A DNA stretch of 51,910 bases, taken from positions 1 to 51,910 of IMG/VR virus record IMGVR_UViG_3300042330_000270. One strand, written 5' to 3'. Of the stretch, positions 40,130-46,818 are shown piece by piece. The notes under the pieces are model-generated. The model was not told the origin of the DNA, ran no database searches, and saw only the letters and a list, made by a program, of their open reading frames with translations. This stretch comes from a virus. Every line of letters starts with the position of its first letter. The stretch's first letter is position 1. The translations under genes and the position numbers were made by a program.

Positions 40130-40899
40130 GAGCGAGATGGCGCAAATAGTGAAGAAAGGATGAAGAAACGGAATCCTTGGAAACACAGGACAAATTTTTG
40201 AAAGGGGTGGAAGAACGAGCAAGCCACAACGGAGAGACGGAAAAGCAAACCAGCCAGAAAAAGAGGGAATTTTTTTAAGAGGGTGGGATATATAAAAGAC
40301 GGACTCGCTAGCCCTCCCCGACCCTACCCCCGTGGTGGTGGTGTCAGCCCCGTACAATCGCCGCACCGCTGCCCGCTATGGTCACCCTACCTGCACCCTT
40401 CCGCGCAATCCTAGGGCAACGTAGAGCCTCGCGCCTTGCATGATGGATGAGATGCGCTGGGGGAATATCGGTTTCCTCTTCACCCATACCGACACGCTGG
40501 GGAATGATCGGATGGAGAGACAGGCAAGGGAGACGGCCTGAACCGGAGAGGGAGACAGACTGGAAACCCTTCCCATAACTACATACAATAACCGTCATAT
40601 AAAATGTGAACGATTGTTCATCTAATCGAAGGCAAAAGGGAAGCCGGAGATGCGATTGGATGCAGTTCCGGCGGTGAGGTTCAGACTGAGGGCAAGGCAA
40701 TGACAGAGAGCGGCGGGGATGGATGGATGACCAGCGTTCGGCCCGCCAAACCGGGAAAGCGCATTCCCCCTATTCTCGACCTGTCTAGTAGACTTTCTAC
40801 TAAGTGCGCCATTCTGTCCCTCCTCCTTCCGTTGGTCCTTCTCTCCTTCCCGCTTCTCTATTCCTATTCCCTCCCTTCACAATTCCAGCATGAAGGCAC
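40130..40899. other. Noncoding stretch with strand-biased composition (possible origin or control region)
   Basis: About 770 bases with no convincing gene. The left part (40130-40300) is very purine-rich on the plus strand and includes AATTTTTTTAAG and GATATATAAAAG. The right part (40800-40880) is strongly pyrimidine-rich. It contains a perfect palindrome at 40786-40802. It lies between the end of the rightward operon and a leftward terminator, as expected of an origin or packaging region, but no iterons or cos-like features were identified. Confidence 0.5.
40786..40802. promoter_or_regulatory. Palindrome TAGTAGA-CTT-TCTACTA
   Basis: Perfect seven-base inverted repeat with a three-base centre, in the noncoding stretch. 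Could be an operator or a small hairpin. Confidence 0.45.
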
Positions 40900-40934
40900 A
40901 AAAAACCCTCCCTCACTGCTTAGGTGAAGGAGGG
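40900..40934 (-). terminator. Terminator of the leftward 40.9-41.2 kb unit
   Basis: Leftward, CCCTCCTTCAC pairs with GTGAGGGAGGG (one G-U) over a seven-base loop, followed by TTTTTT. It lies 21 bases after the stop of the 67-aa gene. Confidence 0.8.
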
Positions 40935-40954
40935 CGTAGGTGGGAGCGGTTCGA

Positions 40955-41158
40955 TTACTTACCGGAGATGCAGAATGAGAAGCGGAACCGTCCCGCCCGC
41001 ATAAACCATATCCCTCCCACTTTCCTCCCACCAGCGTTGGCAAGGAGAGCGGAGGTGGAACGGATGAAGGCTGGGGAATGTTTCCAAGCGACTGTTGCGC
41101 CCCATGCGGAGACGGCAAGCCATGCAAGGAGGAGTTGAACTAGGTCTGATGTATTCAT
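40955..41158 (-). CDS. Small membrane protein (67 aa)
   Basis: One strong hydrophobic helix (LVQLLLAWLAVSAWGATVAW, residues ~6-25), then a basic C-terminal part (IWFMRAGRFRFSF). The ATG at 41158 has an upstream copy of the recurring element, and the gene is followed by a clear terminator. Together these support it over the plus-strand frame at 40890-41138. Function unknown; could be a lysis or superinfection-exclusion protein. Confidence 0.6.
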   Translation of the reverse strand: MNTSDLVQLLLAWLAVSAWGATVAWKHSPAFIRSTSALLANAGGRKVGGIWFMRAGRFRFSFCISGK

Positions 41159-41205
41159 GCGCCCCAATCCTTGCATCCATCCCATTCCTGTCTCCGCATT
41201 TCTGA

Positions 41206-41219
41206 TACGCATGCACGTA
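41206..41219 (-). promoter_or_regulatory. TACG-N6-CGTATT element copy (41158 gene)
   Basis: On the minus strand: TACG tgcatg CGTATC, an exact match of both half-sites and a near-perfect palindrome, 47 bases before the ATG. It directly follows the terminator of the upstream unit. Confidence 0.6.
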
Positions 41220-41250
41220 AAAGCCCTTCCCCCGTGAGAGAGAAGGGCTT
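41217..41250 (-). terminator. Terminator of the DUF7227-like/31-aa unit
   Basis: AAGCCCTTC pairs perfectly with GAAGGGCTT over a 12-base loop; leftward it is followed by TTTTAC. Twenty bases after the 31-aa gene's stop. Confidence 0.8.
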
Positions 41251-41269
41251 ACGTGTGGTGCGGATTAGC

Positions 41270-41365
41270 TTAAGGCGCAAACGCGATTGCCGCAAGGATT
41301 GCCAGCGCCACGGCAATTCGTGCCGTCCATTTAAGCACCAACTCCTCCTGTTGCTCCCGACTCAT
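41270..41365 (-). CDS. Tiny single-span membrane protein (31 aa)
   Basis: A charged start (SREQQEELVLKWTA) and then one hydrophobic helix (IAVALAILAAIAFAP). The ATG overlaps the previous stop as ATGA and has a strong GGGGGAGGG before it, so translation is likely. A terminator follows. Similar in size to phage-encoded membrane toxins or host-takeover peptides, but no function is shown. Confidence 0.62.
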   Translation of the reverse strand: MSREQQEELVLKWTARIAVALAILAAIAFAP

Positions 41366-42081
41366 CCCTCCCCCCTTGCGACGTTTGAAGCTTTACGGTG
41401 CGATGTTCCATGGGCGCGGAACCCAACAATCACGGTACGCTTCCCACGCTGGCAGAGCTGGCAGGTCGCGCAGGTGATTCCCTCCCGTGTTTGCGCGGGA
41501 CAGACAATCACTCTCCTCCCCGCTGGTGTTTCTAATTTGTCCGGAGCGTCAGATGGTAACACCACCGTCACGGGCGCAATCTCTAATTCTGCCAGCTGAT
41601 CAGCATGGGCCAGGTTGTTTCCAGAAAGATTGATCGTGAACCCGTTTTTATTGGCGTTGTCGATTGCGATTCTGTTTTTCAGCGTCACCAGGTTGTCAAA
41701 CGCCACCTTGATCACGGGCTTATGGCTGTACGTGAACCCCCGCCGCCCCTTATTAGCCTCCACAATCGCCGCGAGTGCATGGGCGTCGATTGCGTCACCT
41801 TCCCCGGGTAAATCCCCCGCTTGATTGTGTCTCCAAAGTGAACCCTCCGGGATTGCGCGGATTTGAGCGGTGAAGCTCTCCAGGTTCCCTCCCCTCTCCC
41901 CTGCCGTCACTTTGCGCCAGTGAAGAGCGAGTGGACCGGATCCGGCATAACACCCCCCCGCGTTGTCATGGCGGAACGGGCAGGCAACGGGGCAGGTATC
42001 GCCGGATGTGGTGGAAACGTAAATCCTCCCTGTTTTCTGATTGGAGGAGAGTGACAAGTGGAATGTGTGATTCAGTGACAT
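41362..42081 (-). CDS. DUF7227-like conserved phage/plasmid protein (239 aa)
   Basis: Recognisable pattern: FHLSLSSNQKTGRIYVSTTS, CPVACPFRHDNAGGCYAGSGPLALHW, GSLWRHNQAGDLPG, KGRRGFTYSHKP, VPSDAP-like VVLPSDAPD, and CPAQTREGITCATCQLCQR. The conserved cysteines suggest bound metal, possibly Fe-S or zinc. Widely found next to replication genes in phages and plasmids; activity not established. Its leader carries the CTACTGA element instead of a Shine-Dalgarno. Confidence 0.82.
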   Translation of the reverse strand: MSLNHTFHLSLSSNQKTGRIYVSTTSGDTCPVACPFRHDNAGGCYAGSGPLALHWRKVTAGERGGNLESFTAQIRAIPEGSLWRHNQAGDLPGEGDAIDAHALAAIVEANKGRRGFTYSHKPVIKVAFDNLVTLKNRIAIDNANKNGFTINLSGNNLAHADQLAELEIAPVTVVLPSDAPDKLETPAGRRVIVCPAQTREGITCATCQLCQRGKRTVIVGFRAHGTSHRKASNVARGEG

Positions 42082-42097
42082 ATATTCAGTAGGTGAG
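42082..42097 (-). promoter_or_regulatory. CTACTRA translation leader (42081 gene)
   Basis: On the minus strand CACCTACTGAATAT runs straight into ATG. It aligns without gaps with the leaders of the genes starting at 43787, 44208 and 44755. Confidence 0.5.
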
Positions 42098-42101
42098 GGG
42101 T

Positions 42102-42326
42102 TTAGGCGACGAAAGCGGAAGTGTCTCCAGGTGTCTGGACGTTCAAGATTTGCGCGGGAACGTCCAGGGTGTGCTTTTCAGCGTGGGCGATTGCAGCGGC
42201 GGTATGCGGGCAACGTGCAGCATAATTGAAACTATGCCAAGTTACGCCTTTCCATGATTGGCATTTGATGCGGGCCCCTTTAAAGTTGGTGGGTCCGTAG
42301 AATGTGGTGAGGATTAGGGTTTTCAT
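42102..42326 (-). CDS. Small hypothetical protein (74 aa)
   Basis: Beta-rich start (KTLILTTFYGPTNFKGARIK), then a helical, His/Ala-rich middle (AAAIAHAEKHTL). First gene of the leftward cassette; it and the following gene are 20 bases apart. FKGARIKC suggests small nucleic-acid-associated proteins but is not diagnostic. Confidence 0.7.
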   Translation of the reverse strand: MKTLILTTFYGPTNFKGARIKCQSWKGVTWHSFNYAARCPHTAAAIAHAEKHTLDVPAQILNVQTPGDTSAFVA

Positions 42327-42345
42327 TTTTTCAGTAGTTGGTTGG
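42327..42345 (-). promoter_or_regulatory. CTACTRA translation leader (42326 gene)
   Basis: On the minus strand CAACTACTGAAAA leads into ATG, one base shorter than the other four copies. Confidence 0.45.
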
Positions 42346-42407
42346 TGCCGGATGATTCCGACACCCTATTAGACGCCACCCCTCATCTCTCCTCCAATCT
42401 ATTTTAC

Positions 42408-42421
42408 TACGTATTCACGTA
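42408..42421 (-). promoter_or_regulatory. TACG-N6-CGTA element copy (divergent region)
   Basis: Exact half-sites: TACG tattca CGTA on the plus strand, TACG tgaata CGTAGT on the minus. Lies 81 bases before the leftward 42326 gene, in the divergent gap before the rightward block. Confidence 0.55.
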
Positions 42422-42505
42422 AGGCGGCGGAAACCCGTTGACAGTCCGGAACGACCATGGAACGCGGGCGGGGCGAAGGGAGCCAGTCCGGCGATGTTTC
42501 GGGCT

Positions 42506-42519
42506 TACACAATCGCGTA
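42506..42519 (+). promoter_or_regulatory. TACG-N6-CGTATT element copy (42568 gene)
   Basis: TACA caatcg CGTATTGA, one mismatch, 48 bases before the ATG at 42568. First of a group of related ACACAATCGC repeats. Confidence 0.55.
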
Positions 42520-42567
42520 TTGAGAAAAGTCTGGACGACTCAATCGCAGGTGGCAGACTCGCGGCAT

Positions 42568-42795
42568 ATGAATACAACGAAACTATCTAATCTCAAACGC
42601 TACCGCATGCTCGAAAACGGAGAGGTCTTCTGGACTGGAAGGGCCCGCAACCCGGAGCATGCCGAGGAGCGGTGCTTTTCTGATGAAGAGCCGGGGGAGT
42701 TGGTCCGGTATACCCTTCAGGTTTTCGAGGACGTCGAGGGTGGCGAAGAAATATGGACATCTCTTTACACTGACGCTCACCTCCCGACTGACTGA
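42568..42795 (+). CDS. Small hypothetical protein (75 aa)
   Basis: Beta-rich and acidic (LKRYRMLENGEVFWTGRA; VRYTLQVFEDVEGGEEIW). First rightward gene after the divergent region. The next regulatory element starts directly after its stop. Unknown. Confidence 0.68.
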   Translation: MNTTKLSNLKRYRMLENGEVFWTGRARNPEHAEERCFSDEEPGELVRYTLQVFEDVEGGEEIWTSLYTDAHLPTD

Positions 42796-42809
42796 TACGG
42801 CTTTGCGTA
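42796..42809 (+). promoter_or_regulatory. TACG-N6-CGTATT element copy (42877 gene)
   Basis: TACG gctttg CGTATTGA, exact consensus, beginning on the base after the previous stop codon, 67 bases before the next ATG. Confidence 0.6.
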
Positions 42810-42876
42810 TTGAGATTGTTTTTGACGCAATCGCATCTTCGCTCAGAGTGACGACGCAATCGCAACCACTGAACAC

Positions 42877-43086
42877 ATGACTAATCAACAAAAATTCAAC
42901 GCAGCCGTCCGCGAGGAGGTCGCAATCGCAATCCGCAAACTTCGCCGGGTGGGTGTTTCTCCATCTGTCGGAGCGATCATCGCCCGCATGGATACCGGGA
43001 AACTGGCGGGCATGCCGGGTGCCATCGCTGGAACCAATTCCCAGTGGGCTTTTGCCGAACTCGTCCGCGAAATCGCCAATCTGTAA
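42877..43086 (+). CDS. Small helical protein (69 aa)
   Basis: Basic helix (AAVREEVAIAIRKLRRVGVSP), then AIIARMDTGKLAGMPGA and a second helix. Possibly DNA-binding; unknown. Confidence 0.66.
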   Translation: MTNQQKFNAAVREEVAIAIRKLRRVGVSPSVGAIIARMDTGKLAGMPGAIAGTNSQWAFAELVREIANL

Positions 43087-43090
43087 TCTC

Positions 43091-43354
43091 ATGCCTCCAC
43101 TTCAAATCGATACCTGTTTCGGCAGACTCGCCGCCGCCCATGACCTCATGCAACGGGTCTGGGGTAAGGATTGGACCAATAACCCAGCCCTCGGATTTGA
43201 GGAGTACGCCGAATGCAAAAACAGAATCGCGGCATGCCAATCCGAATGCATCCCTATTCTGGACGCAATCGCATCCGGGGAGCAGTTCCCCACCCGCGAA
43301 AAGGAACTCGCCGCCCTTCGCAACTTCATCCTCACTCACCCAAATCACTCCTGA
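43091..43354 (+). CDS. Small hypothetical protein (87 aa)
   Basis: Helical with four cysteines (DTCFGRLAAAHDLMQRVW; CKNRIAACQSECIPIL). Starts four bases after the previous stop. Unknown. Confidence 0.66.
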   Translation: MPPLQIDTCFGRLAAAHDLMQRVWGKDWTNNPALGFEEYAECKNRIAACQSECIPILDAIASGEQFPTREKELAALRNFILTHPNHS

Positions 43355-43358
43355 ACAT

Positions 43359-43712
43359 ATGACTAAAAACGACGAACTCGCGATCATCCGCGCCACTGCG
43401 GAAAAACTCGGCCCTCACTCCTATCTCGGCCCATGGCTACTCCAATTGCTGCCTGAGCTGGAGGCGCATATGCGGGCGGACGTTCGGCCCATGATTACGG
43501 TCGCTGACGCAATCGAATATGCCCAAGGGCGTGCGGAATTGGAGGCGGATCGGATTATCCGGTTTGCGCAGACTGAAGCGGCGAAGGCTAAGGCTGATGC
43601 CGAGAAATACCGGGAGCAGGCGCGTGGGATCGCAGGGAATCTGCGTCATTCTGGGAGGGAGCTGGCGAAAATCCAAGAATCAATCGCTCGGTTGGACAGT
43701 CTGCTCCAGTAA
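43359..43712 (+). CDS. Helical/coiled-coil protein (117 aa)
   Basis: Residues ~60-117 form a long charged helix (EADRIIRFAQTEAAKAKADAEKYREQ) with heptad character. Four-base gap upstream. Its stop overlaps the next regulatory element. Unknown. Confidence 0.68.
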   Translation: MTKNDELAIIRATAEKLGPHSYLGPWLLQLLPELEAHMRADVRPMITVADAIEYAQGRAELEADRIIRFAQTEAAKAKADAEKYREQARGIAGNLRHSGRELAKIQESIARLDSLLQ

Positions 43713-43724
43713 CGCAAACACGTA
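43711..43724 (+). promoter_or_regulatory. TACG-N6-CGTATT element copy (43787 gene)
   Basis: AACG caaaca CGTATCAA, one mismatch in the left half, 62 bases before the next ATG. Confidence 0.55.
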
Positions 43725-43770
43725 TCAAAATAAATCTCGCGCCGATTCGTTTCTCTGATCAAATCAACAT

Positions 43771-43786
43771 CTCACCTACTAAGCAT
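43771..43786 (+). promoter_or_regulatory. CTACTRA translation leader (43787 gene)
   Basis: CACCTACTAAGCAT then ATG; no Shine-Dalgarno. Confidence 0.5.
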
Positions 43787-44128
43787 ATGACCCGCCCATA
43801 CACCGAACCGAACGACATTGTCGAATTCTTCGCCAGCAAACTCGACTGGCTCACCCCGGATCAAAAAGCCGCCATGCTGCGTGCGATCTCGTCCAAAGGG
43901 AAGAAAAAAGGCTATCTCAAGGCCAAATCCCCTTCCGCCTTTGATGATGAGATGGCATGCGCCGCTTGGCAGGGGATGCAGCCGAACGCATACAAGCTCA
44001 GCATTTCCGCCGTCATGATGCTCCGCGACCCAGCCGCGAAGGAGTTCGCCACCAAGTTGGCCGAGTACCGCTTCCCTGCTTGGTTGGATTACGACCGTCA
44101 CGCCCTTCAATCCATGGGTGTCTGGTGA
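43787..44128 (+). CDS. Hypothetical protein (113 aa)
   Basis: Helical: EFFASKLDWLTPDQKAAMLRAI, a basic loop (SSKGKKKGYLKAK), then helices (AYKLSISAVMMLRDPAAKEF). Unknown. A 79-base gap to the next gene holds an imperfect hairpin (44135-44174). Confidence 0.68.
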   Translation: MTRPYTEPNDIVEFFASKLDWLTPDQKAAMLRAISSKGKKKGYLKAKSPSAFDDEMACAAWQGMQPNAYKLSISAVMMLRDPAAKEFATKLAEYRFPAWLDYDRHALQSMGVW

Positions 44129-44134
44129 CCTGAC

Positions 44135-44174
44135 CTCCCGTCTGCTCGTCTCTCCGGGGGCGGGCAGCAGGGAG
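44135..44174 (+). other. Imperfect intergenic hairpin
   Basis: CTCCCGTCTGCTCG can pair with CGGGCAGCAGGGAG with about three mismatches over a 12-base loop. No T-run follows, so it is not a clear terminator. Confidence 0.35.
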
Positions 44175-44190
44175 TGCAGCTCCACACAAT

Positions 44191-44207
44191 CTCAACCTAC
44201 TAAGAAA
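44191..44207 (+). promoter_or_regulatory. CTACTRA translation leader (44208 gene)
   Basis: CAACCTACTAAGAAA then ATG. Clearest copy of the leader. Confidence 0.5.
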
Positions 44208-44717
44208 ATGAAAAGCGATTCTAAAATCCAGCGCACGTTCGTCGTAAGGTGCCGCACCAACCGGGGCGGAAAACACATGATCCCAGTCATCGTCAAGGAA
44301 ACTGTCCCCAGTGCTGACGGCATCAGTGATTACGATGTCATTTGTGAGTCTCCGTATTTCGGCGAAATCGAAGCGGCGTTGGTCGCTCGCGGGGATCTCA
44401 TCAAGACTAAATCAGGCAACCGCATCTCTCGGTCGCATCACATTGGTAAGGAGATTCGGAAGGCGCGGAACGGGAACACGTTCGTCCACTTCGTTTGCAA
44501 CGTGCATGAGTACAAACAGCTCACCAAGCGCACCGCTAATCCGAAACTTGGTTGGCTGATGCGGAAATGCAAGGATGCCGGATTGCGCGTGTTCATCGAA
44601 GGGAAGCGCATGATGGGCGACCCGATCTCCTGGGTCCACCGTGACGACTTCGACAAGGCGTGGGCAATTCTTGATCCGGGCGATGATGTGCCGGACGGCG
44701 ACAAGCGGTTTCGTTGA
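44208..44717 (+). CDS. Hypothetical basic protein (169 aa)
   Basis: Basic, mixed alpha/beta. RTFVVRCRTNRGGKHMIPVIVKET at the start, a Lys/Arg-rich middle (RISRSHHIGKEIRKARNG) and WLMRKCKDAGLRVFIEGKRMMGDP later. Nucleic-acid binding is plausible from charge; no family recognised. Confidence 0.7.
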   Translation: MKSDSKIQRTFVVRCRTNRGGKHMIPVIVKETVPSADGISDYDVICESPYFGEIEAALVARGDLIKTKSGNRISRSHHIGKEIRKARNGNTFVHFVCNVHEYKQLTKRTANPKLGWLMRKCKDAGLRVFIEGKRMMGDPISWVHRDDFDKAWAILDPGDDVPDGDKRFR

Positions 44718-44738
44718 TAATCAGGACACAATCGCATT

Positions 44739-44754
44739 TCAACCTACCAAATAT
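44739..44754 (+). promoter_or_regulatory. CTACTRA translation leader (44755 gene)
   Basis: CAACCTACCAAATAT then ATG, one change (CTACC). The upstream GACACAATCGCATT repeat is 16 bases away. Confidence 0.45.
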
Positions 44755-45009
44755 ATGACACTCATCTTCACTCCAGAAACCGCAGTCCAGAAACCCGGGC
44801 ACAGCCAACTCTTCCGTTACTGGGCGAAGCAAGCCCGCGACATCTTCGCTCGGTTCCCCTCTGTCCATTCCGTCGAAGTCATCCGCACTGGGCGTAAAAC
44901 GGATGCGCGGCATCTGACCAAGGACACGCTTGACCCCGGTTGGGCGGTCATCGTCGCATCGACTGGGGGCAAGTGGGGCAAGTCTCGCCGGGACTTCATG
45001 CCTGCTTAA
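44755..45009 (+). CDS. Small hypothetical protein (84 aa)
   Basis: A helical middle (QLFRYWAKQARDIFARFPSVHSV) and a basic C-terminus (GGKWGKSRRDFMPA). Unknown. Confidence 0.67.
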   Translation: MTLIFTPETAVQKPGHSQLFRYWAKQARDIFARFPSVHSVEVIRTGRKTDARHLTKDTLDPGWAVIVASTGGKWGKSRRDFMPA

Positions 45010-45057
45010 TGGACACAATCGCAACTTCGTCTACGAACTCCAGTGACACAATCGCGT

Positions 45058-45237
45058 ATGAAGAATTCTAAACCAATCGCTCAAATCTGCTTTACATGCT
45101 CGTTCTGGATCGGAACCCGTCGCAAGCAATCCGCATACTGCGCTCGCTGGGCGCTGGCTGGAAGGCATGCCCCAACCGGAGACGGCGGATGCGGAGCCTG
45201 GGACAAACGACCAAACGCAAGACTTAAACAGAAATGA
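45058..45237 (+). CDS. Small cysteine protein (59 aa)
   Basis: CFTCSFWIG, SAYCARWA and GGCGAWD provide four spaced cysteines, a likely zinc site. The ATG at 45058 lies at the end of a GACACAATCGCGT repeat; a GTG at 45043 is in frame. ATGA overlap downstream. Confidence 0.68.
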   Translation: MKNSKPIAQICFTCSFWIGTRRKQSAYCARWALAGRHAPTGDGGCGAWDKRPNARLKQK

Positions 45238-45506
45238 AAACCTATCTCGAACGCCAGCACCGGGCCAGGCTCAGCGAACCCGGCTGGGACGCGCAAGTAT
45301 CTGATTTCCACAGCAACGGCTGCGCTTTCCGGTTCTGTGGACGCAACTACTCGCTCGCCAGGTCCGGCAAGGGCTTTGCCGTCCTCTGCAACGGCGAGTC
45401 CATCTGGCATGAGCCAACATACCCGGACGCGGCACTGGGGATCATCTGGCGGCATTCCCGGTCCATCCAGGCCGAAGCAATCATCAACCACATCAGAAAA
45501 TCATGA
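45234..45506 (+). CDS. Small hypothetical protein (90 aa)
   Basis: Beta-rich, with CAFRFCGRNYSLARSGKGFAVLCNGESIW and a C-terminal helix (SIQAEAIINHIRKS). ATGA overlaps. Unknown. Confidence 0.68.
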   Translation: MKTYLERQHRARLSEPGWDAQVSDFHSNGCAFRFCGRNYSLARSGKGFAVLCNGESIWHEPTYPDAALGIIWRHSRSIQAEAIINHIRKS

Positions 45507-45772
45507 AAACACCAATTGAAGAAACCGAATCGCTCCGCGCAGAAGTTGAATCTCTCCGGAAAGAAATCGCAGACATGCACAAGCGGAGGCAGGCGATTGA
45601 GGCGGCTGAAGCGTACCGAGATCACGCCAAAAAGCATGCGCTGGAGATTGCCTATGAAGCATCGAATCTACTGACTCCGGTTGTCGGGCACCATGAATTT
45701 TTCCCGCTCACATCCAAGTTCAAGGATCTCGTCTCCAAACGGGACCGTCTGATGAAAGAAATCGAATCGTAA
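45503..45772 (+). CDS. Coiled-coil protein (89 aa)
   Basis: A leucine-based coiled coil at the N-terminus (ETESLRAEVESLRKEIADMHKRR), then an Ala-rich helix. ATGA overlap upstream. Unknown. Confidence 0.68.
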   Translation: MKTPIEETESLRAEVESLRKEIADMHKRRQAIEAAEAYRDHAKKHALEIAYEASNLLTPVVGHHEFFPLTSKFKDLVSKRDRLMKEIES

Positions 45773-45785
45773 CCAAACCAAGAAA

Positions 45786-46163
45786 ATGGACACACTCAAA
45801 AAAATCGCACTCCCATCCCCTCGCCGTGACAATCGCGGACGTGTCGTCGTCGGCATCTACAAACGGGACGGCTTGTTCCCTAATCCCTGGGTCGCAACCG
45901 TCCTCGGTGACGGCGCGTCTGTTGCAGCAACGGCATGCTCCCCCGTCGAACTTGCAGACTACCTTGACGCCTATTTCGGAGGCACCTGTGCCATCCACCC
46001 GGCATCTGAAGCGAACCCGCTGGCTTGGCCGAAAGCGGACTTCAGTGCCTGCGATGAACCGGAATCTCCTCGCGCCTGTCTGGCGATGTGGGCATGTTTG
46101 GCGGTTATCTGCTGGATCGTGATCTTCGCCTTGGCAATCGGACTCCCAATGATCCTGAAATGA
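45786..46163 (+). CDS. Protein with C-terminal membrane anchor (125 aa)
   Basis: A soluble N-terminal part (RRDNRGRVVVGIYKRDGLFP; SPVELADYLDAYFGG), then one membrane helix (CLAMWACLAVICWIVIFALAIG) at the C-terminus, so probably anchored with the N-terminus inside. Preceded by CCAAACCAAGAAA, loosely like the CTACTRA leader. Unknown. Confidence 0.68.
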   Translation: MDTLKKIALPSPRRDNRGRVVVGIYKRDGLFPNPWVATVLGDGASVAATACSPVELADYLDAYFGGTCAIHPASEANPLAWPKADFSACDEPESPRACLAMWACLAVICWIVIFALAIGLPMILK

Positions 46164-46609
46164 CACGCAAGATCACCATCAGGGACATCAATCTTCATGG
46201 CACCATTGAAGAGGCGGCTCAGGCATTCGGCTGCGGGGTTTCCGGCGAGAAGAAGATCCAGCTTGTCGAACCAACCGTTGAAAGCGCTATTCGGTATCCA
46301 GGCGCATTCTTGGCATGGATGATGGACGCAACCGTATTCGGCATTCCTCAAGAGCGCGTGAACGCAGTCGCGGACGCAGTTCTGGACAGGTACAAGGAAA
46401 TGGCTGCGGTGACGCGGGCGAAGAAGGCGTCGAAGAAGAAGCCGTGCGCGACGAAGGCGATTGACACTGCCATCGCACAGCGAGGACTGGCTCCCGGCCC
46501 GAGGAAGAAGAAGCCGTGGGAAAAGTACAGGGAAAACTACCGCATCGTCCAGCGGAAGATCGGGTCGCGGACTGCATTGTGGAAACTCGGATTGGAGGAA
46601 ATGCCATGA
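46160..46609 (+). CDS. Hypothetical protein with basic C-terminus (149 aa)
   Basis: An N-terminal alpha/beta part (RKITIRDINLHGTIEEAAQAFG), a helical middle, and a highly basic C-terminal third (RAKKASKKKPC; GPRKKKPWEKYRENYR). ATGA overlaps on both sides. Nucleic-acid binding is plausible. Confidence 0.68.
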   Translation: MTRKITIRDINLHGTIEEAAQAFGCGVSGEKKIQLVEPTVESAIRYPGAFLAWMMDATVFGIPQERVNAVADAVLDRYKEMAAVTRAKKASKKKPCATKAIDTAIAQRGLAPGPRKKKPWEKYRENYRIVQRKIGSRTALWKLGLEEMP

Positions 46610-46818
46610 GCGACTGGAAACCGATTGAAACGGCACCTAAAGATCGCGAGATCATGATCGTGCGAAACGGCAAGATCCGAATCGGAAAATGGGACGATGA
46701 CCGCTACAACAAAAAGCCGCGACCGTACTGGCGCGATCACCAAGGTCGCAATATAAGCACGATGCGTTACCTTCCACCTACCCACTGGATGCCGCTTCCA
46801 GAACCGCCGACACCATGA
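46606..46818 (+). CDS. DUF551-like small protein (70 aa)
   Basis: DWKPIETAPKDREIMIV at the start and THWMPLPEPPTP at the end, with WRDH in between: the full pattern of DUF551-like phage proteins. Role unknown. ATGA overlaps on both sides. Confidence 0.82.
   Translation: MSDWKPIETAPKDREIMIVRNGKIRIGKWDDDRYNKKPRPYWRDHQGRNISTMRYLPPTHWMPLPEPPTP

Larger units (their letters stand above)
42507..45060 (+). repeat. Dispersed intergenic repeat GACACAATCGCRT
   Basis: Near-identical copies at 42507, 42824, 42853, 44725, 45012 and 45045, each in a gap between genes, with core (G)AC(A/G)CAATCGC. Two of them double as copies of the CGTATT element. A similar string at 43261 is inside a gene. Confidence 0.5.

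Noticed and set aside
40344-40700. Minus-strand 118-codon frame in the noncoding region
   Set aside because: Pro/Arg/Ser-rich composition, no start signal, no partner genes; looks like chance in a biased region.
40700-41138. Plus-strand frames (40700-40927 and 40890-41138), one with a hydrophobic stretch
   Set aside because: The hydrophobic run comes from a pyrimidine-rich tract. The second frame starts beside the leftward terminator (40900-40934), reads through it, and is opposite the better-supported 40955-41158 gene.
42507-45060. CRISPR array reading of the ACACAATCGC repeats
   Set aside because: Copies are too short, irregularly spaced and separated by genes, so this is not an array.
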